A stretch of 64,000 nt of DNA from Prinsepia uniflora (GCA_032719365.1 CM064866.1:6305781-6369780); one strand, 5' to 3'. Shown: positions 36,861-50,486, numbered from the stretch's first letter. Notes: generated from the letters alone by a model not told the origin. Numbers and translations are program-made.

Positions 36861-38779
36861 TGTAACGACCCGTCCCGGAAGGTAGGGTTAAGACGGTGGT
36901 TAAGATGGGATTAGTGAGCTTAAGTAGTACTTAGTTAGGTACTTTTGGACCGATAGGGTAGAATGACGATATTGCCCCTAGTTCGAGCAAAAAGGTGAAT
37001 TTTAGTTCGGGCGGTCAATTGGGTATTGACCGATGACCAGGACGTAGTTTGGGACGTCACGAATCCGTAGACAGGTGGCACGTCCGATTCCGACATCCGA
37101 GGAGGAAGTTATGATGTTCGGAAGGTTGAGGGCATAACCGTAATTTGGTGGAACTAGGGGGAAAAGTTGACTTTTCGTACGAACGGATTTGGACACGTTG
37201 ACCTAGGACCGTTAGATAGATCTCGTTTTCCTGAGTTCGATGACAGGCGGCACGTATTCATCGGACTTACGGTGTGTGAGATATGGGTCTAGGAAGGTAG
37301 TGGCACAACCGTAAATTTGACTTAAAAGGAAGGGCATTGTGGTCTTTTTGCACATGTGGATTTGTGCAACAGAGAGGGAAATGGAGGGCTGAGTTTGAGC
37401 CAGTTGTGAGAGAGAAGGGGAGGATTGTGAAGCGTGGCAAGGGCCTAGTGGCTTCTAGGCGTGTGCACGGTTCAATAATTGGAGGTGCCCGTGTGTTCGT
37501 GTGTGTTCTTCGAACTAGAGAGAAATAGAGACTGAGGAATTGGGAGAATTGGATGGTGGCAGTGTGTAATGACCCGTCCCGGAAATTATGGTAGAATGAC
37601 GATTTTGCCCCTAGTTCTGGCAAATAGTTGACTTTTAGTTTGGGTAGTCAATTGGGTAGTGACCAATGACCAGGACGTATTTTGGGACGTCACGAATCCG
37701 TAGACAGATGGCACGCCCGATTCCGACATCCGAGGAGGAAGTTATAATGCTCGGAAGGTTGAGGGCATAACCGTAATTTGGTGAAACTAGGGGGAAAAGT
37801 TAACTTTTCGTGCGAACGGGTTTTGACACGTTGACCTAGGACCATTAGCTAGATCTCGTTGTCCTGAGTTCGATGATAGGCGGCACTTATTCATCGGACT
37901 TACGATGTGTGAGATATGGGTCTAAAACGGTAAGGGTAAAATCGTAATTTGGTTTAAAGGAAGGGTATTTTGGTCTTTTTGCACATGGGAATTTGTGCAA
38001 CGGAGAGGGACAAATGGAGGGCTGAGATTGGGCCACTTGGGAGAGGAGTTGGAAGATGGTGACATGTGTAGGGGGTCTGGTTGGTTCTAGTGAGTGCACG
38101 GTCCGATTATTTGGGGTGTAACCGTGCAATGTGTGATGTGTGTGTGTTCTTCGACTCAGACAGAAAAGAGACGGAGGAATTGAGAGAAAATTGAGAGGTG
38201 ATCGTGTGTGTTGGTGTGTTCTGGTGAGTGAGGAGTGACTCAGAGAGTGAGAGGGAGAGATGAGAAGGTTGGGAGGTGAGGATTTAGTGTGTGTGTGTGT
38301 GTGCAGTTGTGAGCCACGGGAAACCAGGGGGAAAACAGAGAGAACAGAGAAGAAGTGGGAGATTGTGGTGGTGGTGTGGCCGTGTTTAGTGTACTTGGGC
38401 TTGGCAGGGAACAAGGACGACTTTGTGGACTCCAGGGAATGCGGCGGTGAGCAAGGCGGCGCTCTACGGCAGGTAATTCCTTCTCCCTGTGTAAATGCTC
38501 TGTTTTGCCGTCGATTTTCAAACCGAAAGTCGTGGCTTTTGGGGTTGAATCAGGGAGTTTAGTGAGGTCGAGGGGACTCAGTAGGGTCCTAGGTATCGTC
38601 TGGTTGTGCAGCCGAGACGGGGGAGTGCACGTCGGAGTCCAGAAAGACGGAGCATATACGGCGTTCTCTGTTTTTTCGTTTTGCTTCAAACCAAAAGTCG
38701 TGGGTTTTGGGTGTGAGTCGACGGTTTTGGTGACTTGGGTGCGTATTAGTGAGGTCCTAGGAACCGTCTACGGCACTTC

Positions 38780-39234
38780 TCGGCTTCAGTGGCCACAAAA
38801 GCAGGAGCAAACCGAGACAACATCTGGAACTTCCGTTCATACTCAGCCACTGTCATATTCCCCTGCTGGAGCTGCAGAAACTCCGCCTCCTTGGCATCCC
38901 GGAAAGAACGAGGATAATACTGCTCTAGGAACCGTTCCCTAAACGTCTCCGAGGTCACACTATGGGCATCCCAACCAGACAACTCGAGGGTATACCACCA
39001 CTCGTAAGCCGTACCATCTAATAAGAAGGTAGCCAACAATACTCGCTCCTCCGGCGGACAATGCATCACCGCAAAAATCCGCTCAAGTCTGGTAATCCAC
39101 CTCTGGGCTTCCTCAGGATCAGCCCCACCACTAAATGTAGTCGCCCCGAGCCGTTGGGCTCGCTCAATAGTAGCACTCTCCGTCTCTCTTGCTTCGTCTT
39201 CAGGTTGTGGAGAGGGTCTACGTCTCGGAGGCAT
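38780..39234 (-). pseudogene. Ty3/gypsy gag, 3'-truncated
   Basis: Likely start at Met 39234 (MPPRRRPSPQPEDE); an upstream Met at 39321 extends the frame. The visible retrotransposon gag domain (FSGGADPEEAQRWITRLE, then FLLDGTAYEWW and YYPRSFRDAKEAEF) resembles capsid regions of plant Del/Tekay-type gypsy elements. The true gag ends at about VATEAEKC; the remaining residues to 38746 are read from the joined LTR. No zinc knuckle remains. Confidence 0.88.
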
Positions 39235-39328
39235 CGTCAATCGCACGCTGAAAGAGGCATAGAAGCAGTCAAACAACGAAAACACAACCTCACAAACCGA
39301 CTGACCCAACAAACTCGACAAAACCTAT

Positions 39329-39340
39329 GCTCTGATACCA
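39329..39340 (-). other. Primer-binding site for initiator tRNA-Met
   Basis: The minus strand reads TGGTATCAGAGC two bases after the LTR end, the classic plant LTR-retrotransposon primer site complementary to the 3' end of initiator tRNA-Met. It fixes the LTR end at 39343 and the orientation. Confidence 0.92.
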
Positions 39341-42300
39341 ATTGTCAGGACCCACCCGGGTTTCACCCCGAACCTGAGGTAAATCCTGCTCCCGTCTGAC
39401 TCCCCGACGCAACATTTAGATAAAACTCACTCAAAATCACCCAAAACTCAGTCAGACGCAGGAGAACATAAAATATTCCGAAGTTATAATTTACAGAGCA
39501 TAGTACGAAACATAAGGAAAATAAAAACCGATAAATTACACGCACACGGAAGTCTTTAAACTATTCCGGGATCCCTCACGTCACTTCTATGCCTCGGACA
39601 CTGCCTCGACGTCAAGACCCCGCGCTCTCGCCACAACCTGGAGGGCAAGTGAAAAATACAAGGTGTGAGTGGACCATAATAAAAGAAAAGTTCTAAAACC
39701 ATTTATCGGAAAACCGAGTTTAACCCTCCGTTTTGAAAACCACATGCATAACCAAGTTTATAAAACAGTTATAAACCAAATTACCATAAACCATATCATA
39801 AGAAACAGAAACACTATAAACCAGTGAGAAAAACCAGAGCATGTGAATTATAAAACCGTATCATAAACCATGAACATGAAATCATCATTTTCCAATCAAA
39901 CCTGCTGGACCTATCCGAGTCTTTAAACTCCCGAGTCTTTAAACTCAATCCAGGCCTTAACAATATCCAAGTCTTTAAACTCCCGAGTCTTTAAACTCAA
40001 TGGCCTACGGGGGAAAATCAATATATCCAAGTCTTTAAACTCCCGAGTCTTTAAACTCAATCCGGGCCCGTCCCCCGTCAAATCAGTATCCGGGTCTTTA
40101 AACCCAATAACCAGATCCAGCAAATCCAATCCAAAACCAGTTGAAAACCATTCCCGTATTCACATCCAAACCCGAATCCGAAATCACCGGTCCGATGCCT
40201 TTCCCGCATCCCGAACCGTCATTCCGAACCCAAATCCGGAATCCACTTTTCCACTTGTAAACCAACCCTTTTTCCGAAAGCCGTTTCCAAAACCGAAAAC
40301 CTTTAATCATCGAAATCATGTTCCAAAATTCATTTATAATCATTTGAAATCATTTATCATTTGAAAGCCCAAAACTACAACATGATAATCAGAAATCAAC
40401 CTTTTATCATAAAACGTGCCACATACCGTATTTTCCGAAAAACGTGCAATTATGTAAACTCACATCACAAATCCAACAATCATGACATCACAGATAGAAA
40501 ACAAGTATAGAAAACAGTTATGCATGTTCGAGTTTAAGGAAAGAGTCCACTCACAGTACCGAGCCCTCAATCGCGTCCCGAACGTCCCGCACGTTCCTCG
40601 GCTTCCTCGGGAAATCCCGATCCTGTCAACAACCACCAAAATTCGTCACTAACACGTCTACGAAGGTTCACCTAAATGCCCTCAAAATTCCCCGAATCGA
40701 AAACGTAAAACCCGGGACCTTAAACCTTCACCCTCGCGGAACTAAACTCAAACGACGTCCGATTGACCCGAAACCAACTCCATTGAACTCACCATAACTC
40801 CTAGATCAACAACCATGTTGACTACTTCTCCAACCGCCACCGCACGCGCCCCCACGCGCCGCCCAAAATGGCTGCGCGTGGCCCTCACGCGCTGCTACAG
40901 TGTATCGTCTTCCTCAATCGAACCCGGTTCGGCACAGTGGTCTGCAACTCAGACCGGCGAGCACGGTTCTCCTTCTTCCGTCCACCAAAACGGTTCCTTT
41001 CTTCACCAACAGCATCGTCCAGACCAACCCTATTGATTCCCCAACTCCGTTTACCTCGACACTGTCCCTAGCCCGTCGACTGAACTCGAAACCAGACAGC
41101 CATACGCCCCTGTTTTGCGATCTATCCGCTCCGGTCACCCCCCGTCACTGTGGCAACACTAGCCTCTTCCTAGGGCCTGACTGATCTTAGACCAACACTC
41201 CTAGACCTTCGACTCAGTCCCAACCTCGACGACTTTGGGTTCGAACATCACGGCAAAACAGAGCACCAGAGTGCCTGCCGTCGTCCGAGCTCCGCCGTGT
41301 ACACCCCCGTCACGGCGACCATCCTAGTCGACGCCTAGGACCCTCCTGAACCTCACCCTGACCTCCATTCCTCTCTGTCACTCTCAATTCACTCCTCACT
41401 CCCCCCTGGCACAGAATCGATCAACCCCATTTCCAGTGCTCACCCTCTGTTTCTCTCTGTGTGTCGAAGAACAAACACAAGTATGGCACGGGTGCACCCC
41501 AAGTAATTGGGCCGTGAATGCACAGGATTCCACCAGAAGCCTCTAGCCCCCCAACACGTGTCATCATCCACTCCAATCCTTTCCCACTTGGTTCAATCTC
41601 AGCCTTCAATTCCTTCTCTCTCTGCACAAATCCCAATGTGCCACAAAGACCAAAATACCCTCCAATTTAACTCATTTTTACGGTTTTGCCACAACTTCCT
41701 AGACCCGTAACTTCCACCTCATAAGTCCGATGAATGCGTGACGCCTGTCATCGAACTCAGGATGACGAGAACTCTCTAACCATCCTAGGTCAACGTACCA
41801 AAACCCGATTCTACAAAAAGTCAACTATTTCCCCTAATTTACCCTAATTACGGTTAAGCCCTCAACCTTCCGAACATCACAACGTCCTCCTCGGAGGTCG
41901 GAATCGGGCGTGCCACCTGCCTATGGATTCGTGATGTCCTAAACTACGTCCTGGTCACCGGTCAATGTTCATCGGACCACCTGAACTAAAAGTCAACGTT
42001 TTTGCCCGAACTAGGGGCAAAATCGTCATTCTAGGCTCATGAACCTATCGGAACCACCTAACCGCCGATTAACCTCACTAATCACACCTTAAACAGCCTA
42101 CTAATCCCAGCTTCCGGGACGGGTTGTTACACTAGGAGTTGTGACGAGTCCATTGGAATTGGTTTCGGGTTGATCGGACGTCGATTCAATGTAGTTCCGC
42201 GAGGGTGAAGGTTTAAGGTTTAAGGTTTAAGTTCGTTACGTTTAGGACCCGGGGATTTTTGGGAAATCTTAGGTGAACCTTCGTAAACGTGTTAGTGATG

Positions 42301-45300
42301 TACTTTGGTGGTTGTTAACAGGATCAGGATTTCCCGAGGAAGCTGAGGAACGTACGGGACGTTCGGGACGCGATTGAGGGCTTGGTACTGTGAGTGGACC
42401 CCTTCTATAAACTCGAGCATTCATAACTGTTTTCTATACTTGTTTTATGGTTTTATATGGGATTTCATGATTATTTGCCTATATTATAACTGTTTTACTC
42501 AATTGCACGTTTTTCGAGGAAGTTCGATTTCAGCACGTTTTACGAGAAAATTGTGATTTCTGAATTGAGGATATGGTTTTGGGCTTTTAAATGATAATTG
42601 GGTTTAAATGTTTATAAAGGGATTTTGAAACATGATTTGGCGATTAAAGGGTTTCGGTTTTGAAATCGGATTTCGATAAACGAGATTTGGTTTTAAAGTC
42701 GGGAAAAGTGGAATCCCGGATTGGGTTTAAAGACCCGGATTGAGTTTAAAGACTCGGATATATTGATATTTCCCCCGTAGACCTGTTGAGTTTAAAGACT
42801 CGGGAGTTTAAAGACTCAGATATTATTGAGGCCTGGATTGAGTTTAAAGACTCGGGAGGTTAAAGACTCGGATAGGTCCAGCAGGTTTGATCGGATAATG
42901 ATGGCTTGGTATTATGTTTTATGCTATGATTTTATGATTTTTGTGACATGATTTCTGTAACTGTTTTCATGGTAATTCTGACGTGATTTATAAATGTTTT
43001 TAGTAACTAGGTTATGCATGTGATTTCAAAACGGAGGGCTAAACCCGGATTTCTTACAAAATGGTTTTGGAAACTATTATTTGATTTATGGTCCACTCAC
43101 ACCTTCTGTTTTTAAATTTGCCCTCCAGGTCGTGGAGCTAGCGCGGGGTTTTGACGTCGAGGCAGCGTCGGAGGCATAGAAGTTACGAGAGTGACCCCGG
43201 AGTGTTTTCAAGTTTTCCGTGTGCGTGTACTTGTTATCGGTTTTTTTTTCTTTGTATTATGACTATGCTCTGTAAAACTTAACTTCGGGATGTTTTAACT
43301 TCTCCTGCGTCTGACAATGTTATTTTGGTGGTTTTCGTGAGTCTACTGTGGTTTTGTATCGGGGTGTCAGACGGGAGCAGGATTTACCTCGGGTTTCGGG
43401 GTGAAACTGGGGTGGGTCCTGACATAGTGAGTGTTGGTGTGTTCTTGTGAGTGAGTGAGTGATCAGAGGTTGAGAGAGAGACAGTGAGGAGGTTTGGAGG
43501 TCCACTGGTTGTGTGTGTGTGAGAGGGGAGCCATGGGAAACCAGGGATAAAACAGGGAGGAAGTAAGAGATCGTGGTGGTGGTGTGGCCGTGTACGGTGC
43601 AATTGGACTCGTGGTGGTGTCGTGAGGGGTGAGAGGAGTCGACTAGCCCTAGCGGAGCTCGCGACGGCGACTGGAGGACAGGTAATTCCTCATCCCCATT
43701 AACTTGCTTTGTTTTGCCGTTTAGATTCAGACGCCAAGTCGTGGCTTAAGGGGTTGAATCGAGGAGTCTAGTAAGGTCTAGGGGACTCAGTAGGGTCCTA
43801 GGTGTCTTCTGGTTGCGCAGCCGTGACAGGGAGTGCACGGCGGAGGCTAGAACGACGGAGAGTACCCTGTGTTCTCTGTTTTTTCCGTTTTGCTTGAAAC
43901 CTTTAGTCGTGGACCTAGGGACTGAGTCGAGAGTTTTGGTGAGTTGGGTAAGGCTTAGAAAGGTCCTAGATTGGTTTAAGCTAGCTACCGTGACGGGGGA
44001 AGACTTGGGTGGCCGGAGAGTGAAACAGGGGAGGCGTACGTGGTTCTGTTCGAGCTTGAGTCGACGAGTTGTAGGCCGTGTCGAGGTGTTTGAGTGAGGG
44101 GACTGGATTGCTAATGACAGGACCCGCCCCGATCCCCCTGGGACCACGTGGGGACATGCCCTACTCCCGTCTGACACCCAAAATAACATTCCAATTTTAA
44201 CCTCAAACGTTCAAATGCATAAATAACCAAATTAAAGTTATACATCAAATCCGAAATAAACAAATGTCAGACAAGGGATGAAATCCAAAATTACAAATTT
44301 CGAGCACGACTCTAAAATAAACTTGCGGGTAAACCACCCAACAAGGGTTCAAGTACGCAGAAGTAGATCTATGCCTCAGCTTCAGGATCCTCCTCTACCT
44401 CAGTAGCATCGCCTGGAGGGGTTACCAAAGCATTAAGAGTGAGTGGGCCGAAACTCAAGTTTATAAAACCGTTTAATAAGTAAAACATATAATTTACCCC
44501 TCCGTTTTCCAAACATGCATGCATCAGAATTTAGAATCATAAATCATATAATATGAACCATAAGGCATGTAATAAAACCATAAACATAATTTTAGCCACT
44601 GCACTATACACTCCAATCCCGACATCCCCGATGTCTGACGTCCCTGACGTCTAATAAGGTCACAGTCCCAAGGCTACGCGTGCCACTCGGGTCTCAATTC
44701 CGAGTCAAATCCCCGAACACCGTCCGGGTACGGCATCCAAGATGCCTAGCGTCCTAGACGCTCGACGTTCTAGACGTCATATCATAGCAATCCTGCTCCT
44801 GAGTCATTTTACGGTCCGGTTTCCTCTGTAGAATGACCTCTCGCAGGCAATGCGCCGTGACCACTCCAGGGTACCACATCCGGAGGAGACAGTATCACAT
44901 GAATGGATCTATACAGTGCAGTACCAAATACATTTATTGATATCCACATGCAAAACATATATATATACATAGATGAAATCCAAACCAATCTTTAAGTTTC
45001 ATCAGACGGGTCTCAAGCCCAAATACCGTGAAACGTACCATAACCATAATATAGATATCATCAAAACCGTTTCTTGATTCCAGCATGTGAATATGTAAGT
45101 AAATCAGAAAACATTTAAGCATGCAAGGGTTTAATGAAATCGGGCCCACTCACAGTATGATCCCGCTGCGAATCTGCGCGTACGGACCTGTACCGGGATT
45201 ATCGTACAATTCCTGTCAGTCCAAATCACACGTAAGGGTCACTACAAGTCCTTAACATTTATCCAAAAAGTCTGAAACAGAAACCGGCTCGGGGAAACTG

Positions 45301-46532
45301 TCCAAACACATTTCCTGAGACAACCGGCCCTAAACTGACCCATCCAACTATCTCAGATCAACACGGTTAATTCACCAAAAATGTTCAGAATGATGAGAGG
45401 AATAAAAGTCATGTTGATCGTGATCGGAGATAAGCCCCAACGCGCCCTCACGCATCAGCTAAAGTGGCTGCGCGTGAAAGTCACGCGCCTGACACTGTAG
45501 CTACAGTGTCAGCACCTTCACCCGTTTGTCTGTAATACGGGCCTGCCACCCGCGACATGACCCGGTTAATTGACCCTCAATTCCTAATCAATTTTACTCG
45601 TTTTTGATTCTATCATCTTCCCTATACATCTAATTTAGGTTCTGAGTCATTAACCTGTCTCGACAAGTCCCCAATCGACCATTCGACCCGTGATCACCCA
45701 AACGGGTCGATCACCAGAACTTGCTGGTTTCCCAACCATTGTCCAATTAACTTAACAGGAAGCATAATAGGATCAAAACGAACCAAAATGAACGATCAAT
45801 TGTGCCTGAAAGTACCTGAAGGTTGTCGTCCCAAGTTCTGCAATTTCTCTGAAAACGGCAGCCACCGTCCCAGCTCCACCGTGGCTGGTTGCCCTCGATT
45901 TCGATATGTTTAAGTTCCAAATACTCCCAGAAGACTAAACCAGGCCTTGGTTTGGTCCAACAAGCACCAGAAATTGAAAACCCGATTTCCCTCCAAAATT
46001 TCCCGAAATGGTTTCTCTCTAGTTCCTCACCAATTCTCAGTTCTTTCAACGGCAGAGTGATGCTCACTCACATTCTAATCAGTTTTAAATAACTTAAGCC
46101 GTCCCAGTGGCTCGTGGAAGTCCAATCTATCCACTGAGATTTGTCCCCCGAAAGCTTCGAATCTTCAAATTAAAAATGGTGGCTTTGCTGGATGAATTCA
46201 GCCATGTGCTGATGCCTATAAGGCTTTAAACAATCCTAACTTTCCAGCATACGACTAGAATAAACAATTGGAACTCAGAACCACCGCACATGGTGGTGCC
46301 GCCCATGTCCCCCGCGGTTGCTACAGTAACCAGGGGTGAAATGACCAAAATGCCCCTAGTTCAATAATTACCATAATGCCCTTCATTTTCCAGACCCGTA
46401 ACTCAACCATACGACGTCCGATTTCAGCGTGCCGCCTATCAACGGACTCAGGACATCGAGACCTACCTAACGGTCCTTGAGTCGTATGAAAATCGGTTGT
46501 CAAACGAAACGTCAACATTTTCGCCCCTAACG

Positions 46533-49500
46533 TGACAGGACCCATCCCAATCCACCCGGGATTATCATGGAATATGCCCTGCTCCCGTCCAACAAGGGGT
46601 GTTAGACAAGGGATAACCAAGAATCACTGCCCAAACGGGGCATCCAGAGTGCGCAAGGATCGATGGAGGAGGTGTGCAATGTCTCAGTCTCTGCTGCAGT
46701 CGCATCCGTAATCTACCTGAAGGGCATTAAAACCAAAAGCTGTGAGTGGACAAAAACCAATAAGTTTATTAAACACATTTATAAGACATTTATGCCCTCC
46801 AATAAAAACGTATGCATGCCACAAAAACCAGTAACCAAAACGTTTGCTCAACCGAGCCATTAGGGCCTTAGCCCAAAAACCGTTTACTTAAAACCAAGTG
46901 TGGGAACTCAGCCCAAAACAGTGGAATACCACAACCAAACATAAACAACCATGTGGGTCACCACCCAAAACCATAAATGAGCATAAATCCATTAAAATCA
47001 TTTAATCACAAATCCATCCGAAAAGCCATTTCATTAATTCATATTTTACCATTACCATCTCCAGTATTCCAGTATCTCACGGTATAATAAGCTACGCGTG
47101 CTGCCCGGGGTCTCTCCGGGTCCATATATCTGACATCCCTGATGTCTGACGTCCCAGACGTCAATTATAGCAATCCTGCTCCTGAGTCACTATACGGTCC
47201 GGTAACTCCGTACAATGACCCCTCGCAGAAAATACACCGTGACTTCCCCAGTGTCCCAGACATCTAGAGGAGACCATCATATATCCTCGTATCAAGATGG
47301 TATATGGAAAACAGTTTTATTAATTCATTTCACAATACCACAATGGGCCCTGCCCGAATTTCCATAAAACAACACATTTCCATTTAGGGTCCTTGACCCG
47401 AAATCACATTTATTAAATATAGGCTCCCTGACCCGAAATCACAATTTTAATCCAACTGGGCTGCATGCCCGACTTCATGAACCACTGGGCCCACGGCCCG
47501 ATTTATAAACCAACTGGGCCCGCAGCCCGACTTTATAGACCAACTGGGCCCACGGCCCGAATTCGTAAATCAACTGGGCCCCTGGCCCGATAACATAGCT
47601 CAAATGGGTCTCAGCCCGATTTCATATCAACTGGGCCCCTGGCCCGATTTCATTAACCAACTGGGCCCCCGGCCCGATTACGTATTCAAATGGACTCCAA
47701 GTTCGAAATTTCCAAAACAAGTGGGCCTCAAGCCCGAATTCATCTTTCCAATATAAAAACCGTTTTCTCATATTATTTATTTAACCACAAGCACGTAAAA
47801 CCACAATAAAACTATTAATCTCGATATACGTGAAATACGGAAAACACCTCGAAATACGTGCAACATACCCGAAATCAATACTCACAAATACCATCATAGA
47901 AATCATGTATATAAACCATATAACACATTTAAGCATGTATAGGATTTATAAAACCAAAGTCCACTCACAGACAGTTTAACCGTGTGCCTCGATACGCGTG
48001 CCATAGGCCTTCCCGGGCCATACCACTATCACCGGGACTCCCAATCCTGTCCAAATTACATTAGAGGGTCACTAACCTCCACATTAACATCCTATCAAAG
48101 TCCCGTAATTTTCCCGAATTTTTAACTATTTTTAAATTTGATTTAAAACCTTCGGACATCCCGAACAATATCGAGACGGTGTCCGATCGACACGAAACCA
48201 ATTCCAAAATGTTCGTTACATTAAATAGGACATAAGTCATGTTGACCTCACCTCGAGATTCGTTCCCACGCGCCGTCACGCGCCGCCGTGAGTGGCTGCG
48301 CGTGAAACCCACGCGCCTGCTACAGTGTCACCAGCCCAACCCGTATGTCTCGTAAACGGGTCCAGTTTGCCCGCGATACAACCCGGTTCCAATCCTATCA
48401 ATTCAGCCTTAATTACATCAATTGATCATTCAATTAGCTTCGTTATTAGTTTAATTAAAGGTCTGCAATCACAATTACACGATTACATACTCCAAACCTC
48501 ACGATTCGATGATGAACACCAAGAACACCTGGTTCTTGTTCGTTCATGGAATTCCTTCAATGGCTGCAGGTTTCTTCCAATTGATGCATCCAGAAGCATC
48601 ACTGGACCATGAGAGACAGTTCCCCTCCATCAATTGCATCAATCGAAGCCTCAAACGCCACGACTCAAGCTTGATTGCCGTCACTGTGCAACCACGGAAG
48701 TCTGCCATTCTCCAACGTTTTCCTTCAATTGATGAACCCAGAAGCATCGTGGGATCCTCAGGAACACAATCCCCAGCTCAATTTCATCCATCGAAGCCTC
48801 CAATTCCTCGACTCAACCTCGAATATCTTCCTCTGTCACCAAGTGTGATCAGAGCCAAAACAGCACCAATTCCCTTCGTTCCTTCGACGATTCTGATCGT
48901 TGTGATCCCAGAAAGCTCGAAGTAATCACCAATTCGATCCTCACGGCCCTATGATTTGATTTCGAATTTTCCCTCTCAAAATCCACAATTTAAATTCTCA
49001 CTCTCCAGCCTCACTCAGTCCCTCGTGTTTACCCAGCTGTGTTAGCCTTACCAAGCACACGATTTTCCCTTCAAAACCAGTTAGAGAAGACAGCCAATTC
49101 TCCCCAATCTGATTCCCCAAATGTGTGCACGGTTTTGAAAAACAAAGAAGAGGAAATGAAGGAGGAAATGGAGGAAATGATGAAGGATAAATGATGATGT
49201 TGTAATGATGGTGTTGGGAGGGAAACATGGATCAGAATTCAGGGGATGGGTGACACTTGTCACTCATCCGGATGTGCACAGTCATCAGTTACTATTCATT
49301 ATTATATTATTATTTTAATCGGAGCCTCGGTTCGTAAATTCGTTCCCTTGACCATAACTTCGTCATCCGAACTCCGATTTCGGCATGCCGTCTGTCATTG
49401 GATTCGTATCGACGAGACCTACGTAAAGGTCCTTGGCCCTCGTCCATCGGACCTCCCGGTCAAAAAGTCAACATTTGACCCCAATTGACCAAATTACCAA

Positions 49501-49759
49501 AATACCCCTCAACTTCCGAACATCATAACTTTCTCCACGAATGTCGGAATCGAACGTGCCACCTGTCTATGAACTCGTGACCTCCCGAACTACGTCACGG
49601 TCATCAGTCAAAGACCATTTGATCGCCCGGTCAAAAAGTCAACGTTTCGCCCACGACCAGGGGCAAAACGGTCATTTTGCACATTTTGTCCGATTTCGAC
49701 CTACTAACCACCGATCAACCTCACTAATCTAATCCCGGAATTCGGGACGGGTCGTTACA
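46533..49759 (-). mobile_element. Gypsy-type solo LTR (level 4), minus orientation, TSD TAACG
   Basis: Plus strand runs TGACAGGACCCATCCC...GGGACGGGTCGTTACA, with perfect TAACG at 46528-46532 and 49760-49764, inside the LTR of 44115-50009. Length 3227 bp. It is close to the LTR at 25380-28989 in its right half but carries a different minisatellite (GGGCCC/GGCCCGA repeats). Non-coding. Confidence 0.92.
47450..47735. repeat. 30-bp GGGCCC/GGCCCGA minisatellite, about nine copies
   Basis: Units of the form AACTGGGCCC.CGGCCCGAT with a variable AT-rich spacer recur about every 30 bases, preceded by diverged units from 47340. It lies between GTGAGTGGAC (46742) and GTCCACTCAC (47959), the same position as the other subfamilies' repeats. 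Confidence 0.9.
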
Positions 49760-50147
49760 TAACGTCCCAATTACGGTAATGCCCCTGAACTTCCGATAGT
49801 CATAATTTTTTCCCTGATCGTCCGAATTGTACGTGCCACCTGTCTATGGACTCGTGACGTCCCGAACTACGTCACGGTCATTGGTCAAAGTCCATTTGAC
49901 CCACCAATCAAAAAGTCAACAAATTGGGCAATACAATTCACAAAGGTAAAATTGTCAATTCATGCAATAATTTACAATATTGAAATCCTCGAATTTCCGG
50001 GGTGTTACAGCTAAGGATGGGACGATGAAGATGGTGAAGAGAGGAGTTGATTTGGTGGCGGAACGGCAGAGAACCGTTCTCGCCAGTTCGAGTTGCAGGG
50101 ACGGTGTCGAACCGGATCGACCAGAGGTTGCTGGTGGTACTGTAGCT

Positions 50148-50200
50148 GGCGCGTGAAGGCCAAGCACAGCCACTTTGGGCGGCGCGTGGGGGCGCGTGCG
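50148..50200 (+). repeat. Conserved GCGCGTG block of the gypsy-type LTR (example copy)
   Basis: GGCGCGTGAAGGCC ... GGCGGCGCGTGGGGGCGCGT. Versions occur in both LTR subfamilies: 27480-27535, 29170-29250 (33-bp unit duplicated), 30925-30985, 40845-40900, 45435-45500, 48265-48320 and 63330-63390. Its inverted GCGCGTG/CACGCGC content could form a hairpin. It is among the best-conserved internal LTR blocks. Confidence 0.8.
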
Positions 50201-50418
50201 GCGACGGTTGGGAAAACGGTCATATGGTTTTTGGTCTAGGTGTTGTGACGAGTCCATTGGAATTGGTTTCGGATTAATTGGACGTCGATTTAATGAAGTT
50301 CCGCGAGGGTGAAGGTTTAGGGTTTAGGTTCGTTACGTCTAGGACTCGGGGATTTTTAGGGAAAATTAGGTGGACTTTCGTAGTTGTGTTAGTAACGTAC
50401 TTTGGCGGTTGTTGACAG

Positions 50419-50486
50419 GATCGGGATTTCCCGAGGAAGCTGAGGAACGTACGAGACGTTCGGAACGCGATTGAGGGCTCGGTACT
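50419..50486 (+). other. Candidate non-coding exon inside the LTR (example copy)
   Basis: Preceded by TTGACAG and followed by GTGAGT, with a good upstream donor (ACAG/GTAATTCC at 43682 in the same LTR) and a downstream acceptor (TGCCCTCCAG ending 51392). Equivalent blocks are at 29477-29535 and 31195-31255. The pattern suggests a three-exon LTR transcript. No long open frame results. This is inference from splice-site consensus only. Confidence 0.4.

Larger units (their letters stand above)
38780..42131 (-). mobile_element. Truncated Ty3/gypsy element: 5' LTR, primer site, partial gag
   Basis: On the minus strand: LTR from 42131 (TGTAACAACCCGTCCCGG) to 39343 (GGGTCCTGACA), two bases, primer-binding site, gag, then an abrupt junction near 38780 into host LTR sequence. 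Protease, pol, 3' LTR and the left TSD are deleted. This copy links the LTR family of the window to a gypsy gag, which the solo LTRs cannot show. The LTR is 2789 bp with the same TTTAAAGACTCGG repeats (39905-40110). Confidence 0.9.
37565..43424 (+). mobile_element. Gypsy-type LTR (level 3) hosting a truncated gypsy element
   Basis: Starts TGTAATGACCCGTCCCGG, ends GGGGTGGGTCCTGACA. Flanks are CAGTG (37560-37564) and TAGTG (43425-43429), one mismatch. Its own sequence is 37565 to about 38779 and 42132-43424; the part between blocks 'ggtcctagg' and 'ctaggagttgtgacg' is missing, lost with the 3' portion of the element nested in it. The right part keeps GTGAGTGGACC (42390), TTTAAAGACTCGG repeats (42726-42872) and GGTCCACTCAC (43090). 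Confidence 0.85.
44115..50009 (-). mobile_element. Gypsy-type solo LTR (level 3), minus orientation, TSD GCTAA, with a nested LTR
   Basis: Plus strand runs TGACAGGACCCGCCCC...CCGGGGTGTTACA, flanked by GCTAA at 44110-44114 and 50010-50014. Minus the inner LTR it is about 2.66 kb. It holds repeats of 'gatgtctgacgtccctgacgtc' type (about 44620-44780), a GCGCGTG block (45435-45500), and the inverted pair in changed form GTGAGTGGGCC (44439) / GGCCCACTCAC (45143). Confidence 0.9.

Noticed and set aside
37887..38689. Long minus-strand frames rich in His, Thr and Pro
   Set aside because: Antisense of GTGTGT- and GAGA-rich LTR sequence; low complexity and not kept in sister copies.
38505..38942. 145-codon plus-strand frame
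   Set aside because: It runs antisense to gag and across the gag/LTR junction; no recognisable domain.
39329..39340. tRNA gene
   Set aside because: TGGTATCAGAGC is a primer-binding site complementary to a tRNA end; no cloverleaf sequence surrounds it.
48292..48925. Plus-strand frames of 106 and 138 codons
   Set aside because: Inside a minus-oriented solo LTR. The related stretch at 27845-28081 is broken differently, so there is no conserved protein.
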